Shown: positions 24,394 through 32,641 of the stretch, in pieces | Layout: the number at the start of each line of letters is the position of its first letter | How positions within the stretch are numbered: position 1 is the stretch's first letter | DNA from: Clostridia bacterium | Lineage (GTDB): Bacteria > Bacillota > Clostridia > Lachnospirales > Lachnospiraceae | DNA: 35,222 nucleotides | Reading direction: 5' to 3' | Assembly (NCBI GenBank): GCA_029101305.1 | Contig: JAQXQS010000185.1 | Coordinates: 1 to 35,222, forward strand | Notes under the pieces: model-generated | Databases searched by the model: none | The model's input: the letters and a program-made list of their open reading frames with translations, nothing else | Told to the model about the DNA's origin: nothing | Program-made: the position numbers and the translations under genes

Positions 24394-25472
24394 TTAAATA
24401 CAAAATACCGCATAAAGTGGAACAATCTTTTTATCATCTTCAAAAGCAAAATTCTTCGCAGAGAGTTTAATCGCATATGCCGGTTTATACGTATTCATAT
24501 AAACATTTAAGCTCTTGGCTCTGGTATTGTCAGCAGATTTCACTTCAATAGGAATCAGCTGTCCATCACGCTGAATCACAAAATCTATCTCTGCTCCTCT
24601 CTCAGATTCCCAATAATACGTACTGTATCCATTAATAGTAAGCTACACATTTACATAATTTTCAGCCATACCACCTTTAAAATCATTCAATTCCTCAACC
24701 ATATACAAAACATCATTAGCCGCCACCTCTTTTTTCGCACATAATAATCCCAGATCCGATACATAAATTTTAAACGAATCAATATCGCGGTAATTTTCCA
24801 AAGGCTTTCTGATCTGCTCTAGTTTATAAACCTGTGATACGATACCTGACAGGCAAAGCCATTCAATAGCATTCTCAAATTCAGAAGCCCGCCCGCCCTT
24901 TTTTATTAGTTTGTACTGAAAACGAGTATTTTTCTTTGAAAGCTGAACTGTGATGTTATCATAAGCAAGTCTGGTTTTTTTATCTCATTCAAATTATTAT
25001 ATTTGCTCATATCATTAAGGTAACTTACGAGTATCGTATCCTGAGTATGTCGCACAAGAATATAATCTCTCGTCTGAACGAACTGCATAACACACTCAGG
25101 CATACCTCCCACAACAAGATACTGCCGATAGAGTTGCATTGCTGCAGTATGAAGCGCAGAAGGCATAGGAGTATCTGACGCAAAACATTTTTTTATCTGT
25201 TCTACAAGTGCATTCTCCTCCATGGCAAGCATAAATTCTTCCATATCCATAGGATACAATGTTTTCATATCTACTTTACCCACAGGAAATGAAAATTTAG
25301 TCCTGTTCACCGCCACTCCCAGCAAACTGCCCGCCACAATAATGTGATAATCCGGGCTGATACTTTCCTCAAAGGTCTCAGACAGCTTCGGATTGGTTTC
25401 AAAATTAAAATATGCCACATTCTCATAATGAGTACGCCCAAATTCCAGAATAGAATAGGTCTTTCCAGCATC
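24394..25472 (-). pseudogene. Broken AAA ATPase with DUF4143 domain
   Basis: Remnant of an AAA_14/DUF4143 ATP-binding protein. Reading on the minus strand from 25472, the sequence opens inside Walker A (DAGKTYSILEFGR), so the N-terminus is missing. After FEESISPDY the text jumps to HIIVAGSLLG, skipping the usual Walker B stretch (an internal deletion). At 24975-24981 seven A (minus strand) occur where eight would keep the frame; restoring one base gives KKTRLAYDNITVQLSKKNTR continuing into KKGGRASEFENAIEWL. A TAG stop at 24643-24645 interrupts NYVNV-LTINGYSTYYW. The end, PIEVKSADNTRAKSLNVYM to YAVFCI, is the normal DUF4143 C-terminus. These lesions show a dead gene. Such ATPases are common, often mobile-associated, and of unclear function. 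Confidence 0.85.
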
Positions 25473-25784
25473 TACTATTTAATATCTGGTATATGAAGTA
25501 TTCGTGTAAAAATCAACGAAAATATTTATAATTTTAACATTAATTTACATGAATATTTTTCTGATATTCACATCAAATCGCGCGAATATTTTATTTCTAT
25601 GCTTCTGCTCAGCGACCTTTTTTATGCAAGCGGCCATATATGATACATTGGCACAACTTCCCACAGCCTTAAGCAGGTTAGTTATGAAAACATGTTTCAA
25701 AAAACTTTCTGCAAAATATACCACCAAGCAAAGTATGCAAAGCGCACAGATTGCGTTTAAATCAGATTCGCCGCCCCTTTCTTT
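25473..25784. other. AT-rich stretch with no recognisable gene
   Basis: A minus-strand frame (25545-25820) runs from the ManA remnant into sequence I do not recognise (AACIKKVAEQKHRNKIFARF near its end). A plus-strand frame of 83 codons covers the same bases. Neither has a ribosome site or a familiar family pattern. The part near 25490-25590 is very AT-rich. I read the stretch as degraded intergenic DNA between two pseudogenes. Confidence 0.4.
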
Positions 25785-25893
25785 TCCCACACGTCCATAA
25801 TCATAAACACGGTAAGTCACATTGGAATTCTGCTGAATTTCCGCAATCAGGATATCTTTGCCAATAGCATGAATAGTTCCGGACTGGATGGAC
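25785..25893 (-). pseudogene. Fragment of mannose-6-phosphate isomerase
   Basis: A short piece of a class I phosphomannose isomerase: [20 protein letters not shown] then NVTYRVYDYGRVGK, the cupin core that carries a metal-binding His and the substrate-site Arg. The family normally continues with a conserved ELHI segment, which is absent, as is everything before SGTIH. It joins directly to the GH130 fragment, but in another reading frame. Intact ManA interconverts mannose-6-phosphate and fructose-6-phosphate. Confidence 0.8.
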
Positions 25894-26185
25894 AGGTATC
25901 AGGCAGAATTACCGGGTAATCCCAGAAATGAAATCCGTCAATTCCCGTATCGCTCTCTACAACTGCAAAGAAGGATTTTCTGTCATTTCCTTCCACACGG
26001 ACTACCAGATAATATTTTCCATTTAACTCAATGGCACAGTAATTCAGCACTGTATTGATTCCAAGGCGTTCCATGAAATAAGGATAAGAATACAGATCAA
26101 TAAGGCTGTTCCAGGTGCGGTCAAAGAAAACCTCCTGTCTTCCAATCTCTTTGTTGCAGACTTTTTCGCCGAAAACATCCATCAT
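25894..26185 (-). pseudogene. N-terminal fragment of GH130 mannosylglucose phosphorylase
   Basis: The frame encodes [20 protein letters not shown], then [20 protein letters not shown] and [14 protein letters not shown], a close likeness to the first ~120 residues of GH130 4-O-beta-D-mannosyl-D-glucose phosphorylase. That enzyme cleaves mannosyl-glucose with phosphate during beta-mannan breakdown. After LPDT the family sequence stops and the frame runs into the ManA fragment out of frame, ending at 25847. The first ~35 residues ([17 protein letters not shown]) do not look like a normal start, and no ribosome site precedes them. More than two thirds of the enzyme is missing, so it is inactive. 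Confidence 0.85.
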
Positions 26186-26218
26186 AAAACTATGATAAAA
26201 TTCTCTATAATATAAAAC

Positions 26219-26248
26219 GGCTCTGACAAACCAAACATTGTCAGAGCC
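26219..26248 (-). terminator. Terminator after the acyltransferase-like gene
   Basis: A perfect 11-bp stem GGCTCTGACAA/TTGTCAGAGCC with an 8-base loop. On the minus strand it is followed by GTTTTATATTAT. It lies 30 bp past the stop of the acyltransferase-like gene. The T tract is short and broken, so efficiency is uncertain. Confidence 0.65.
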
Positions 26249-26278
26249 ACTCTATGTTTCCAATATTTATCTGTTACA

Positions 26279-27406
26279 TTACCGGTTCTTTTTTCCGTTC
26301 TTTATCTTATTTTCCATTATGACATAAGCTTCCACAATTAAATCTGTTGCAATCAGAACTGCCACAGACAGGAGCAGGCATCCTGCTACACTAAATTCGT
26401 AAAAAGCAGAAAAACCGCCGATCAGAAAGTAGACGCCTATATGTACTGCATACATTTTGGATATATGCCGGGAATAATAGCACAATTTGTTATATCCGAA
26501 TTTCCATTTTTCCACGAATGGTGTAATCCAGAACGAAACCGCAAAGACAAGCATAATACTGCAATAAGATCCTATTACCTTTACAAGCCCAGGTATTCTG
26601 TACTGCATAAGCATATATTCAAAGAATTCTTCAACTCCCGGATGCGATACGATACAGCCAGCTAACCAGATTGCTGCTATGATTCCACATATGGTTCCGC
26701 TCCTCTTATAGAAACTGCCTTTTTCATTTTCAGGTACTGTTCTGATCACTTTTCCAAAAACATATCCCAGAAATACATAGCTCAGATACGGAAAAAAGCA
26801 GAAGCTTGTTTCTCCTTTTCCACCAAATGTCATATCTAAAATCCAGTTCAGCACCTGATTATCTGAAACCAGCTGCCCTGCAAACGGCGAGACGATTCCT
26901 ACTATTATAACACTTATAATGTATCCGCCCAGTTTTACATTTAATTTCTTATACAGGGCAAGGACAAGATAACACATACCAGCTATAAAAAATATGTTTA
27001 CAAATGTAAGCATGGAATACAGGTTCGCCTCATACACCTCCCTGCTGCCTGGCACTTCACCAGTAACAGCATTTCTGATGTAATAGCTGACCGTCATCAC
27101 AGCTCCTACGCATAAATTGCTTAAACCCTGATAAAATAATAGCTTTACGCCATTTTTCACCATATCCTTCGGTTCGGAGTGGCGTGTAAATCCACTTCCA
27201 AATCCCATGGTAAAAAGGAAAAGACAGGCTCCTGTGGGCATAAACAGGGCAAACATAATTTGATATACCTTTGATGTTGCAGCATCCAGACTTCCTAACG
27301 TCTGAAATGAATGGATAAATACAATCATGATCATCAGGAAGCCTTTTACTAAATCAAGCTCCTTCTGCCGGCCGGTATTCACTTCTTTTTCGCTTAAAGA
27401 AAACAT
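26279..27406 (-). CDS. Membrane acyltransferase-family protein
   Basis: A 375-residue integral membrane protein with about ten hydrophobic helices. Its opening (RQKELDLVKGFLMIMIVFIHSFQTL) has the pattern of acyltransferase-3 and heparan-glucosaminide acetyltransferase-like proteins, in which a helix-1 His follows a charged Arg/Asp stretch. A later charged segment (FTRHSEPKDMVKNGVKLLFY) also fits. Such proteins move acyl groups across the membrane onto sugars or peptides. The ATG at 27404-27406 is preferred over the GTG one codon earlier because AGGAG sits seven bases before it. It is downstream of the alpha-galactosidase gene (114 bp gap, same strand) and may be co-transcribed. Substrate unknown; the family assignment is moderate. 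Confidence 0.65.
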   Translation of the reverse strand: MFSLSEKEVNTGRQKELDLVKGFLMIMIVFIHSFQTLGSLDAATSKVYQIMFALFMPTGACLFLFTMGFGSGFTRHSEPKDMVKNGVKLLFYQGLSNLCVGAVMTVSYYIRNAVTGEVPGSREVYEANLYSMLTFVNIFFIAGMCYLVLALYKKLNVKLGGYIISVIIVGIVSPFAGQLVSDNQVLNWILDMTFGGKGETSFCFFPYLSYVFLGYVFGKVIRTVPENEKGSFYKRSGTICGIIAAIWLAGCIVSHPGVEEFFEYMLMQYRIPGLVKVIGSYCSIMLVFAVSFWITPFVEKWKFGYNKLCYYSRHISKMYAVHIGVYFLIGGFSAFYEFSVAGCLLLSVAVLIATDLIVEAYVIMENKIKNGKKNR

Positions 27407-27519
27407 CACCTTTCTCCTCTCTCTGGTGTAACCGCTTTATTCTTTCACTTTACTTTTACACTTTCTTTCTCCACAACGTGCCCCGCCACAATGAATCATT
27501 TATAAAAAATGTTTTATTA

Positions 27520-29706
27520 TTATACTCTTACAAAGTGATACAATCTGCTCTTTGCATCTCCCCAGAAGTCCTTAAACAGGAACCCTGCTTTCATCAGCAT
27601 TTCCCCAGTGTAAACCTTGCCGGTCTCTTCCAGACGGTAATCTGCCGTCGCATCAAAGCCATCCAGACGGAGTTTCCGGCTGTGCATATTGGCCGCTGCC
27701 AGAACCTGTACATAAGTAACCAGCACTTCACTCTTATCCTTCGCAGCCACCGCCCAGCAGTCATAATAATGATTTTCCCTGTAGGAAGCAATGCGGTAAT
27801 AATCACCTTCGCGGACAAGATCATGGTATTTGTGGTACATCTTCGTCTGTTCCTGCACGATCTTATGCTCTTCTTCGCTAAGCTTGGTGATATCCAGCTC
27901 GTAGCCAAAGGTTCCTGCAAGCGCCACATGTCCTCTTGTCTCAAATGGTGTCACCCTGCCAACGGTATGGTTAGGGCAGACACTGACATGTGCGCCCATG
28001 GCAGACAATGGGTAGATCAGGGCTGTTCCCTCCTGAATCCGCAGTCTCTCAACGGCATCTGTATCATCGGAGCACCAGATCTGCGGGCTGTAATACAGCA
28101 TTCCCGGGTCGAAGCGGGCACCGCCGCCAGAGCAGTTCTCCAGAAGCAGATCCGGAAATTCTCTCACCAGACGCTCCTGCAGTTCATATACTCCAAGCAC
28201 ATAACGGTGGAAAAGCTCCTGCTGGTTTTCCCTGCCAAGCCAGATGCTTCCCATGTCACAGAGCTGGCGGTTCATATCCCATTTCACATATTCGATATTG
28301 GCACTGTGAAGCACCTTGGAAATACAGCCATATACATAATCCCGGATTTCCGGACGGGAAATGTCCAGCACATATTGCTGGCGGCTCTGGGTTGCTTCAC
28401 GCCCTGGGATCTGGATCGCCCAGTCCGGATGTGCCCGGTAAAGCTCTGAATCCGGGGAAATCATCTCCGGCTCCATCCAGATACCGAATTTCAGGCCGAT
28501 CTTATTCACCTCATCCACCAGATGCTTCAGACCGCCTGTAATTTTTTCTTCATTTACTGTCCAGTCACCGAGGGAACAGTTATCGCTGTTTCTCTTTCCA
28601 AACCAGCCATCGTCCATGACAAGCATTTCGATGCCGTCTGCCTTCGCAGTTCTGGCAATATCCAGCAGCTTGTCTGTATTAAAATCAAAATAAGTCGCTT
28701 CCCAGTTGTTGATAAGAATTGGGCGCTTCTTGTGATTGTAAGCGCTCCGGATCAGATGATCCCGGTAAAATCCGTGGAAGCTTCTGGTCATTTTTCCAAG
28801 GCCCTCCCCGGAATATACCAGTACTGCCTCTGGTGCCTGGAATTCTTCGCCAGGGTCCAGGATCCAGCAAAATTCCTCGCTGTTGATTCCCATAGTCATG
28901 CGGACAGAATCAAACTGGGTAAGCTCTGCCTGTGCCGTAAAGTTACCGGAATAGATGAAATTCATTGCATAAACCCGTCCCTGCTGCTGGGTAGTCTCTG
29001 GTGTGACCAGGGCAATAAACGGGTGCTCCTGATGACTGGATTCCCCACGCAGTGAGGATACCCGCTGTTTTCCATAATGAAGCGGTCCCCGCTGGATCTG
29101 GCGTTCTCTGGCCCAGGATCCATGAAGGGAGATCATCTGGAAGTTCTCATTGTCCATATCCAGGCAGGCGCTGTAGATTTTCTCCACCTTCAGGGTCTGG
29201 CTGCCTGTATTTGCCACACGGACATTTCTGGTGATCACATTTTCCTTTTCAAATACAGAATAGGAAAGAACTGCCTCAAGCCCCAGAATCTCGTCCCTGC
29301 AGGTAATGTCCAGAGTCTCTACTTCTCCTTCTTTTCCGAAGGATGCCGGAAGGCCTGCAAGCTTGTTCTTCCCTTTATAAATCTCATGGGATGCATAGGT
29401 AAGCTCACAACCCATGCGCCCTTCTTCGTTGCGGATATTCAGGCAGCTTTCACGGTAATCCCCGATTCCGCCTGTAGGCAGCTCCATAGGGAAAAAGTCC
29501 AGGAATGCGGATTTCTCCCGTTTGTTTACTGATGGGGTGAATGGAGCTTCTTCCATACGGAGAAGATAGTTGTCAGCCTCCTTTGCAAGGCGGTCACCAT
29601 AATAGATATGTCCCACATAGCCTTCTGATGAAAGTCCGATCACATAGGTAGTATCGGCTGTGTCTAATTTGAATATTTTACCGGATTCATTGTATGTAAT
29701 TGCCAT
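27520..29706 (-). CDS. GH36 alpha-galactosidase
   Basis: A 728-residue enzyme releasing alpha-1,6-galactose from raffinose-family sugars or galactomannan. The N-terminal beta-sandwich is at about 1-325, the (beta/alpha)8 barrel at about 330-650, and a C-terminal beta domain follows. Barrel landmarks are NNWEATYFDF, MDDGWFGKR and FGIWMEPEM. The catalytic nucleophile is Asp477 (YVKWDMNR) and the acid/base Asp548 (WCSDDTD), matching the positions known for Geobacillus GH36 enzymes. No signal peptide is present, so it acts on imported oligosaccharides in the cytoplasm. AGGAG lies five bases before the ATG. Length and motifs indicate a functional enzyme. Beside GH130 and ManA relics it may be the survivor of a mannan-use locus (inference). 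Confidence 0.96.
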   Translation of the reverse strand: MAITYNESGKIFKLDTADTTYVIGLSSEGYVGHIYYGDRLAKEADNYLLRMEEAPFTPSVNKREKSAFLDFFPMELPTGGIGDYRESCLNIRNEEGRMGCELTYASHEIYKGKNKLAGLPASFGKEGEVETLDITCRDEILGLEAVLSYSVFEKENVITRNVRVANTGSQTLKVEKIYSACLDMDNENFQMISLHGSWARERQIQRGPLHYGKQRVSSLRGESSHQEHPFIALVTPETTQQQGRVYAMNFIYSGNFTAQAELTQFDSVRMTMGINSEEFCWILDPGEEFQAPEAVLVYSGEGLGKMTRSFHGFYRDHLIRSAYNHKKRPILINNWEATYFDFNTDKLLDIARTAKADGIEMLVMDDGWFGKRNSDNCSLGDWTVNEEKITGGLKHLVDEVNKIGLKFGIWMEPEMISPDSELYRAHPDWAIQIPGREATQSRQQYVLDISRPEIRDYVYGCISKVLHSANIEYVKWDMNRQLCDMGSIWLGRENQQELFHRYVLGVYELQERLVREFPDLLLENCSGGGARFDPGMLYYSPQIWCSDDTDAVERLRIQEGTALIYPLSAMGAHVSVCPNHTVGRVTPFETRGHVALAGTFGYELDITKLSEEEHKIVQEQTKMYHKYHDLVREGDYYRIASYRENHYYDCWAVAAKDKSEVLVTYVQVLAAANMHSRKLRLDGFDATADYRLEETGKVYTGEMLMKAGFLFKDFWGDAKSRLYHFVRV

Positions 29707-29768
29707 GTTAACTCCTTTTTGTATTTATTTGTAACAAAAGCGCATATTTTCTATCTATGCAAAATGTG

Positions 29769-29804
29769 TTACTGCCGTTTTTTAATAACTTTTCTGTAAT
29801 CCAT
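29769..29804 (-). CDS. Possible 11-residue leader peptide upstream of the alpha-galactosidase gene
   Basis: An ATG at 29802-29804 sits eight bases after GGGAGGAG, a stronger ribosome site than most genes here have. The frame encodes MDYRKVIKKRQ then stops, 62 bp before the alpha-galactosidase start. It could be a regulatory upstream frame or the leftover start of a deleted gene. Nothing shows it is translated. Confidence 0.3.
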   Translation of the reverse strand: MDYRKVIKKRQ

Positions 29805-29908
29805 CGCTTAAACTCCTCCCAATATCCATATGCTGTTTCTGTGGTTCATTTAAGTTTAAAATATCATTAGCTTTAATTAATATCAGCTTAATTTTAATTA
29901 TATTAAGT

Positions 29909-29956
29909 AAAAAAAGCCAGAAAGCTGTTCATGCCTATACAATAAAGCTTTCTGGC
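29909..29956 (-). terminator. Intrinsic terminator of the LacI-GGDEF gene
   Basis: The 11-bp stem GCCAGAAAGCT/AGCTTTCTGGC (29916-29926 and 29946-29956) is followed on the minus strand by seven T (29909-29915). It starts 12 bp after the GGDEF gene stop. Its loop closely resembles a segment in the hairpin at 32243-32267. Confidence 0.85.
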
Positions 29957-29967
29957 CTTTTACTTCC

Positions 29968-32001
29968 TTATACATCCATCTGATTATTTGCCTTGCTTAC
30001 AGACTTCCGCCTGTTCTTCTTCGCTTCATACAATTGCCGGTCTGCAAGAGAGATTACCTGCTGGATATTTGTAGAAATATTAGGCCGGAATTCTGCGATT
30101 CCAAGGGAGATTTCTACCAGGAATGGTTTCCCTGATTTCTCATTAAACAGCCGACAGGCTGTTTTCACACGCTGGCGGAAAGTTTCCCCGAAATCCGTTT
30201 CTTCACATTCCAGCATGATGATATATTCATCTCCGCCTACACGCCCCAGAATATCATTGCTGCGCAGGCAGCCTTTTAATATTTCAGCCACACTTTTCAG
30301 GGCAAAATTCCCTGCCGGATGCCCCCAGGTATCATTGATCTCTTTCAAATGGTCCAGATCCCCATAGATCATATAAGCCCGCTGTCCATTGCCAGCCCTG
30401 CATACCCTCCTGGTGTGCTCCATAAATCCCCGCAGGTTCAGAAGACCTGTCAACTCGTCATACTCAGAAATAATGCCCAGGACACGGTTTTTCTCCTTAA
30501 TCTCCTCCATATCACGGGACATTTCCAGTCTTCTTGCCGCCTCTGCCTTGCTGATTTCCAGATAATGCAGGGAAAGACCAATCTGCAGACTGATCACATA
30601 GAAAAATGGGAAATCCTCCTGGTCAATGTCACATGCCAGAAGCCCGTACTGCTTCTCCCCTGAAAAAAGGAGAAATACCATAAACTGATGCCGGTCTTCA
30701 TCCTCCATCAGGTCACAAATCCCATTTTCCTTCATGACCTGAAGCCGGTCATAAGGTGCCCTGGTTATGATCTGTCCATTCTTATAGCTGGCTGCGAGAT
30801 GAAGGTTATAGGGACAGGTCCATTTTCTTTTGCCATCATAAACAATCGGTTCGTCCAAAAGAAACAGGTGGGTGCAGCGGGTATGGAGTTCTTTCATCTT
30901 CTCCATGATTTCCTTCAGAAAAGCCTGCTCATCATCCATACAGTCATTCAGATCCCGGGCGAGAACGGGAATAAACCAGGATTTCCGCTGGAAACCGATC
31001 AGCTCCAGCTTCATTCTGGCAATTGTTTTATTCAGCCTGTGCACCTGCGCACCAAGGCTTACCGGAGTCTCTTTCTCCTCGAAGCCTTCCGATATACAGC
31101 CACAGGATTCTCTTCTTACAAGGGAAACCGGCACTCTCTGGGAGGTAGCTTCCAGGTCGGTGGCCTTTCCATTCAGACGGTTTACCAGATCGTAAACTGC
31201 CATTTTCCCCATTAATTCCCCATCCTGGGAAACCGTAGTAAGGGGCGGTTCCATTCCGGATGCGCGCTCACAGTCATCAAATCCGGTGAGCATAATATCC
31301 CGTCCCACCACAAGACCTCTTTTCTCACAGACACGGTAACCGGCAAACGCCATCTCATCATTGGAAAAAACAATCGCCTGGGCATCCGGATTATCGTCCA
31401 GAAGACGCTCCACCTGCTTATCTACAAATTCAGAATAATCCCCCTGGGCGATCATCTGATGCGTTACAGGAAGTCCATACTTCTCCATTGCTTCCAGATA
31501 GGCTTCCTTCCGCTCAATGGCATCTGTATTGTGCTCCGGTCCTGCTACGAACAGGATTCTGGACAGATGATGCTCTTCTACCAGATGCTCCATGATCATC
31601 CGGATCCCACCTTTATTGTCACAGATCAGAGAATGACAATTGGGCACATCTACAACCTCTGTGAGAAATACTGTAGGAATCCCATTATATTTCCTGGCAA
31701 ATTCATCCGGGTCATCCTCCCGCAGCTGGATACCCAGAGTCCCATAATTAATGATCAGACCATCCAGCCCTCCGATCAGACTGTAGTCATGAATGGTATT
31801 AAACTGATAATCATAAGAATTTTTCTGATTGCCGCCGAGAACATCTTCAAAAAAATCCTTCGTCTGGGTACCCAGAAAAAAACAAACATTTACATTCAGC
31901 TCACTGGCCGCTTCTGAAATTCCCTTGATATGTTCTTTTGGAAAATAGGTATGCACTCCGCCAATGAGGATTCCAAGATTATACCTCTTTTTTTCTTCCA
32001 T
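29968..32001 (-). CDS. Cytosolic LacI-type sensor fused to GGDEF diguanylate cyclase
   Basis: About 677 residues. Residues ~7-290 are a periplasmic-binding-protein/LacI-like ligand domain (YNLGILIGGVHTYF, DGLIINYG, IVFSNDEMAFAGYRV, IMLTGFDDCE, PLTTVSQDG) without a DNA-binding helix-turn-helix and without a signal peptide. Residues ~290-510 form a helical and GAF-like middle region. Residues ~515-665 are a GGDEF domain with an intact GGDEY active site and an RSND inhibitory site five residues before it, so it should make c-di-GMP with product feedback. The start is the ATG at 31999-32001 behind AGAGGTG rather than an upstream Met (32058). A sugar-like ligand would directly tune c-di-GMP. It is monocistronic, with its own promoter and terminator. 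Confidence 0.9.
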   Translation of the reverse strand: MEEKKRYNLGILIGGVHTYFPKEHIKGISEAASELNVNVCFFLGTQTKDFFEDVLGGNQKNSYDYQFNTIHDYSLIGGLDGLIINYGTLGIQLREDDPDEFARKYNGIPTVFLTEVVDVPNCHSLICDNKGGIRMIMEHLVEEHHLSRILFVAGPEHNTDAIERKEAYLEAMEKYGLPVTHQMIAQGDYSEFVDKQVERLLDDNPDAQAIVFSNDEMAFAGYRVCEKRGLVVGRDIMLTGFDDCERASGMEPPLTTVSQDGELMGKMAVYDLVNRLNGKATDLEATSQRVPVSLVRRESCGCISEGFEEKETPVSLGAQVHRLNKTIARMKLELIGFQRKSWFIPVLARDLNDCMDDEQAFLKEIMEKMKELHTRCTHLFLLDEPIVYDGKRKWTCPYNLHLAASYKNGQIITRAPYDRLQVMKENGICDLMEDEDRHQFMVFLLFSGEKQYGLLACDIDQEDFPFFYVISLQIGLSLHYLEISKAEAARRLEMSRDMEEIKEKNRVLGIISEYDELTGLLNLRGFMEHTRRVCRAGNGQRAYMIYGDLDHLKEINDTWGHPAGNFALKSVAEILKGCLRSNDILGRVGGDEYIIMLECEETDFGETFRQRVKTACRLFNEKSGKPFLVEISLGIAEFRPNISTNIQQVISLADRQLYEAKKNRRKSVSKANNQMDV

Positions 32002-32101
32002 TATCACACCTCTTGCTGTAATGTTTTTACTTTTCCTGACATCGCATTTTATCAACATTTAACATCATTTTTCTAAAAAATCCGCATTTCAGTTTTCGTC
32101 T

Positions 32102-32131
32102 ATTATAACAATAATTACCCATTCATGTAAA
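32102..32131 (-). promoter_or_regulatory. Promoter of the LacI-GGDEF gene
   Basis: Minus strand: -35 TTTACA (32126-32131), 18-base spacer, perfect -10 TATAAT (32102-32107) with an upstream TGT extended element. The expected start near 32095 gives a leader of about 95 bases. Confidence 0.7.
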
Positions 32132-32179
32132 GTCATTTTTGTGAGCTTTCGCTAAATATGTGAATATTTTTGCCCTTCA

Positions 32180-32208
32180 TTGCAGTGCAGTTTTTTTTCT
32201 GATATACT
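32180..32208 (+). promoter_or_regulatory. Promoter upstream of the 76-residue protein gene
   Basis: TTGCAG (32180-32185) and TATACT (32203-32208) with a 17-base spacer, in the plus direction and divergent from the GGDEF promoter. Transcription would begin near 32215, giving a leader of about 145 bases before the small gene. Confidence 0.65.
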
Positions 32209-32221
32209 ATTTTATAAGACA

Positions 32222-32337
32222 CCAGGGTCAAAAGGTCAGGAAGCTGTTCGTGCCTGCACGATAGGGCCTTGTTGACCTGGCATCATTTTACATCAGGTGG
32301 GCAGCTTCAGACTGCATCCGGGCTTCCGGCACCTGAT
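32222..32337 (+). ncRNA. Structured 5' leader with two hairpins
   Basis: Beginning a few bases after the predicted transcription start, a long imperfect hairpin (about 32222-32280) has outer pairing GGTCA/TGACC and an inner perfect stem TCGTGC/GCACGA. A second hairpin uses ATCAGGTG (32292-32299) and CACCTGAT (32330-32337). Neither has a T tract at its end. The leader ends 23 bases before the 76-residue protein gene. It does not match a riboswitch class I know; it could be an uncharacterised regulatory leader or simply a stability structure. Confidence 0.45.
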
Positions 32338-32360
32338 AAGAAAGTAGGAAGGAACAAGAA

Positions 32361-32591
32361 ATGGCAATTAACCCAATGAAATTACTTGAATTAAGGAATC
32401 TCTGGAGTGCATTTACAAGACGGCACCCTAAATTCCCCCAGTTTCTTTCAGCCGTGCAGCAGGCCGGCATTTCTGAAGGAACCGTGATCGAAGTACAGAT
32501 CACCACTCCCGACGGCAGAACTTTTACTTCCAACCTGAAGGTACAGGCAGAAGATATAGAGGCTGTGAAAAGTCTACAGAATTACCAATGA
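32361..32591 (+). CDS. Small uncharacterised protein (76 residues)
   Basis: A 76-residue soluble, mostly polar protein. It opens MAINPMKLLELRNLWSAFTR, followed by an HPKFPQF motif and a beta-rich half (GTVIEVQITTPDGRT, then NLKVQAEDIEAVKSL). The layout, a helical N-half then a two-strand hairpin and terminal helix, looks like a compact folded domain. I do not recognise a named family. GGAAGGA lies seven bases before the ATG. It has its own promoter and a long structured leader, and an 18-bp palindrome begins at its last base. glgC starts 111 bp later from a separate promoter, so a glycogen link is only by location. Confidence 0.75.
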   Translation: MAINPMKLLELRNLWSAFTRRHPKFPQFLSAVQQAGISEGTVIEVQITTPDGRTFTSNLKVQAEDIEAVKSLQNYQ

Positions 32592-32608
32592 AAATTTAGC
32601 TAAATTTT
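32591..32608. promoter_or_regulatory. Perfect 18-bp palindrome between the small gene and glgC
   Basis: AAAATTTAGCTAAATTTT reads identically on both strands and starts on the last base of the small gene's stop codon. It is 33 bp before the -35 of the glgC promoter. It could be an operator or a weak AT-rich hairpin terminator. Confidence 0.35.
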
Positions 32609-32641
32609 ATCTGGATTTTACAGTTTTTTTGCACAAAAAAA

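Noticed and set aside
24975-24981. Phase variation by the A-run slip in the ATPase gene
   Set aside because: Other lesions (missing start, internal deletion, TAG stop) make restoration of function impossible by slippage alone.
27478-28541. Plus-strand frames of 323 and 183 codons opposite the alpha-galactosidase gene
   Set aside because: They are shadows of a well-conserved GH36 gene with intact catalytic residues.
29707-29908. Catabolite-response (cre) site before the alpha-galactosidase gene
   Set aside because: No sequence close to the cre consensus was found by eye in this region.
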